A model generated the notes under the pieces. The model saw only the letters and a list, made by a program, of their open reading frames with translations. It searched no databases and was not told the DNA's origin. A stretch of 34,107 bases of DNA from Gemmatimonadota bacterium (GTDB lineage Bacteria; Gemmatimonadota; Gemmatimonadetes; Longimicrobiales; RSA9): the NCBI GenBank assembly GCA_018224305.1, contig JAGTUV010000009.1, positions 1 to 34,107 of the forward strand, written 5' to 3'. The position numbers and the translations under genes are program-made. This document shows, piece by piece, positions 32,617 through 34,107 of this stretch (position 1 is the first letter of the stretch; every line of letters starts with the position of its first letter).

Positions 32617-32880
32617 TCAGACAGCGTCGGGGGGCAACACTTCATCAATCGCATAGATCTCAGACAGCAGTGTTGCTAGTTCTTCGATAGGCACGCTGGC
32701 TATCAAGTTTGTTGTAGGAGGTGTGAGAACTTGCTTAAATGCATCCTTCTCCTCGTCCGGCACCAACTCGAGGACGAGACGCACGAGCTCATCTCGCCTC
32801 GCTAGAAGGTCCTCCGTCGTACGACCGGCGGCGATGTCGAAGTCTAGCGCGTTGATCGGGTAATCACGATCGAACTCCAC
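32617..32880 (-). CDS. Small acidic protein of unknown function
   Basis: The 87-residue product starts at GTG 32880, with GGAGG eight bases upstream. It is rich in Asp, Glu and Leu and likely mostly helical (TEDLLARRDELVRLVLELVPDEEKDAFKQVL). There is no signal peptide, membrane segment or recognised motif. It lies 80 bp downstream of the lipoprotein gene on the same strand, and the two may be co-transcribed. An immunity or partner role is possible by size and charge only. Codon use is less GC-rich than in the rest of the window, which fits acquisition with the island. Confidence 0.65.
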   Translation of the reverse strand: MEFDRDYPINALDFDIAAGRTTEDLLARRDELVRLVLELVPDEEKDAFKQVLTPPTTNLIASVPIEELATLLSEIYAIDEVLPPDAV

Positions 32881-32960
32881 TTACTGATCCTCCATTGATG
32901 AGGAACTCGCCTGCGAAACGCAGCCATTCCCTACGCCCCGCAGGCGAGCGGCAACTCTGC

Positions 32961-33650
32961 TCATCCGCCCGTTGGCACCTGCCAGACGTCGCCCTTGAAC
33001 TCGTGTGAGCCGTCACGTTTTCTCACCGGCGTGACCTGGACGCTCATCAAGCCGACGCGATGGCATACGGCGATATACACACCCTTGGCCATCCAGACTG
33101 TGGAATCTGACTGGTTCGTAAATGGATCTATCGCATACGGCCGGAAGATTCCAGTACTCGCTGTTGGGTCCGACTTGAACGTCTGGTTCTCGTGCGGTCC
33201 TCTGAAAATGAAGGGTCCAAGCGGAATTTCTCGCCACGTCTTCAAATGAAGCGCCGTGTTTCCTCGAACCCAGGCCGGGCAGGTTGCCACCTCAACGCTC
33301 TCTAGGCAATCTCCGGGGACGCTGGGGTCACAAAGACGATAGGTGGTAGGCTGATAGCTTCCCCCACCGCCGCCGCTACCGCCACGGGGATAGCCAGGAT
33401 CGTCGTAAGTCGTAGGGTCGTATGGATCCCAATCATAGCACCACCAATCATCGCACCAGCAACCCCCATCACTGCACCCGTCTACCTCGATGGGGTCCAG
33501 AATACAGAGGCCCTCCTCGACACAGGCGTCCGTGGCCCCGGACGGTGTAAGGCCCAAGGGTTCAACAATCTCACCCGCCGGTCCAGTAACGTCCGCGCAG
33601 CTTGTAGCCGCGAACGCCGTGAGCAACAGCAACATCATTCTCAGCCGCAT
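32961..33650 (-). CDS. Cys/Trp/Asp-rich secreted lipoprotein of unknown function
   Basis: The 229-residue product starts at ATG 33650 with GGGAGG seven bases upstream. A signal peptide (RMMLLLLTAFAATSC) ends in a lipobox-like cysteine followed by ADVTGP, a pattern I associate with Gemmatimonadota lipoproteins. Residues of about 45-105 are odd: many Cys, Trp, Asp and Tyr residues (DGCSDGGCWCDDWWCYDWD), then a glycine-rich spacer. A globular domain of about 110 residues follows, with three further cysteines (in RLCDPS, GDCLES and ATCPAWV) before or at its start and one in AVCHRVG. No family was recognised. It is the larger of two genes in the tRNA-Gly island. Confidence 0.75.
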   Translation of the reverse strand: MRLRMMLLLLTAFAATSCADVTGPAGEIVEPLGLTPSGATDACVEEGLCILDPIEVDGCSDGGCWCDDWWCYDWDPYDPTTYDDPGYPRGGSGGGGGSYQPTTYRLCDPSVPGDCLESVEVATCPAWVRGNTALHLKTWREIPLGPFIFRGPHENQTFKSDPTASTGIFRPYAIDPFTNQSDSTVWMAKGVYIAVCHRVGLMSVQVTPVRKRDGSHEFKGDVWQVPTGG

Positions 33651-34064
33651 TTGGACACCTCCCTGGTCTCGGGTGGAAGCCCCGCATGATTCGCCTCTGA
33701 CGATCTGTCGTTGGACGAAGGGGCATCGGCGGCGGGGGCCAGTGTCACCTTGACCTGTGGAAGCTTGCAGCGTCCCACGAACTCCCGCGAACAAGGTGGG
33801 GAAGGGGTATCATCGAGCTATCATCGTAGCCGGGGTGCTCGGTCTGCCCAGCTTTCTGAGGGATTGTCAGCTTCCTATTGAGATCACCGATGCTGCCGGG
33901 CTGATACGTAAGCCCCGCTAAGTGGCAGCACGGCGACGGCGCGGAAAGGTTGTGCCGAGGGTTGTGTCAAAACCCCACCAACGCTGGCTGACGCTGGCTG
34001 ACGATCGGACCCCGAAAACCGCATGAATCTGCGAAAGTGAGCGTCCGTCAGGCGCAGTTCAGTC
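33651..34064. other. 414-bp noncoding end of the island
   Basis: It contains the lipoprotein ribosome-binding site and presumably its promoter, a short TATCATCG direct repeat at 33808 and 33819, island repeat copy C at 33951, and a 10-bp tandem repeat (ACGCTGGCTG, 33981-34003). I see no gene. Confidence 0.5.
33951..33992 (+). repeat. Island repeat, copy C
   Basis: It matches 32499-32539 with four mismatches in the last 29 bp. It ends inside a 2.3-copy tandem repeat of ACGCTGGCTG (33981-34003). Confidence 0.65.
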
Positions 34065-34107
34065 GCCTTCCAAGCTGAATGTCGTGGGTTCGAATCCCAT
34101 CGCCCGC
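34065..34107 (+). repeat. 43-bp direct repeat, copy 2 (partial tRNA-Gly; att-like)
   Basis: It is identical to bases 32232-32274 and continues to the last base of the window, so the true repeat may be longer. The 5' half of the tRNA is absent: the sequence before it cannot pair with CGCCCGC, so this copy is not a working tRNA. Confidence 0.9.

Larger units (their letters stand above)
32232..34107. mobile_element. Putative small tRNA-Gly-bounded island (1,833-bp period)
   Basis: The 3' part of tRNA-Gly (32232-32274) is repeated exactly at 34065-34107. Between the copies are a small acidic protein, a Cys-rich lipoprotein and short dispersed repeats. The composition is visibly less GC-rich than the preceding 32 kb. 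Direct repeats of a tRNA 3' end are the usual mark of tyrosine-recombinase integration. No integrase is encoded between the copies, so this is either an integrase-less remnant or one segment of a larger island that continues past the window. Confidence 0.6.

Noticed and set aside
32202-34107. CRISPR array or integron cassette array
   Set aside because: The repeats are too few, unequally spaced and unlike CRISPR repeats or attC sites; the 43-bp repeat is plainly a tRNA fragment.
34065-34107. Second functional tRNA-Gly gene
   Set aside because: The 5' acceptor strand, D arm and half of the anticodon stem are absent upstream of the repeat.

Overview
The window is high-GC bacterial DNA with tightly packed operons; many neighbouring genes share ATGA, GTGA or TAATG stop/start overlaps. 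The mix of genes suggests a member of the Gemmatimonadota (Longimicrobium-like). The hints are a smpB-amidase-TPR lipoprotein-pyrD-pyrF block, a NagB-LmbE fusion, a lipoprotein with a CADVTGP-type mature end, and a B-family heme-copper enzyme cluster. This is inference; no 16S rRNA gene is present.

Positions 1-9250 are housekeeping genes on the + strand: the end of a YihY/BrkB membrane protein, smpB, a cell-wall amidase, a TPR lipoprotein, pyrD, pyrF, a small secreted NTF2-like protein, an MscS channel, cysS and tRNA-Thr(UGU). Positions 9469-14160 hold four separate genes: a NagB-like/LmbE fusion (-), MscL with a C-terminal zinc ribbon (-), an unrecognised glycine-zipper membrane protein (-) and a divergent FolD (+).

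Positions 14258-32123 form the accessory core, which I read as a nitric-oxide/respiration island. A nine-gene minus-strand operon runs from a SufR-like Cys-containing regulator through a large NnrS-like membrane protein, a DUF59 protein, a DUF1858-DUF2249 protein, two single-domain DUF2249 proteins, a TIM-barrel protein and a cupin to a small His-rich membrane protein. Diverging from it are a second small His-rich membrane protein, a DUF542 (RIC/ScdA N-terminal) protein, a cupin, heme A synthase, a radical SAM/SPASM protein of the heme-modifying type and a CopD-like protein. Facing these are heme O synthase, an SCO-type copper chaperone, and subunits I, II and IIa of a CuA-containing B-type heme-copper enzyme. 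Subunit I has glutamine where oxygen reductases carry the cross-linked active-site tyrosine, so it is better read as a nitric oxide reductase (eNOR-like) than as a cytochrome oxidase. Divergent from it is a fusion of cytochrome b, a 2x[4Fe-4S] ferredoxin and an MvhD-like domain, followed by a membrane-anchored unknown and a nitronate monooxygenase-like flavoprotein. A palindrome (TGTGGGGA-GTT-TCCCCACA) in the regulator's promoter region recurs in imperfect form in the promoter region of the heme-copper operon, suggesting one regulon.

From 32202 to the end a tRNA-Gly(UCC) gene is followed, 1,833 bp downstream, by a perfect 43-bp copy of its 3' part. Between them lie two orphan genes of less GC-rich composition, a Cys-rich lipoprotein and a small acidic protein, together with short dispersed repeats. 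This looks like a small island or island remnant inserted at tRNA-Gly; no integrase is visible.
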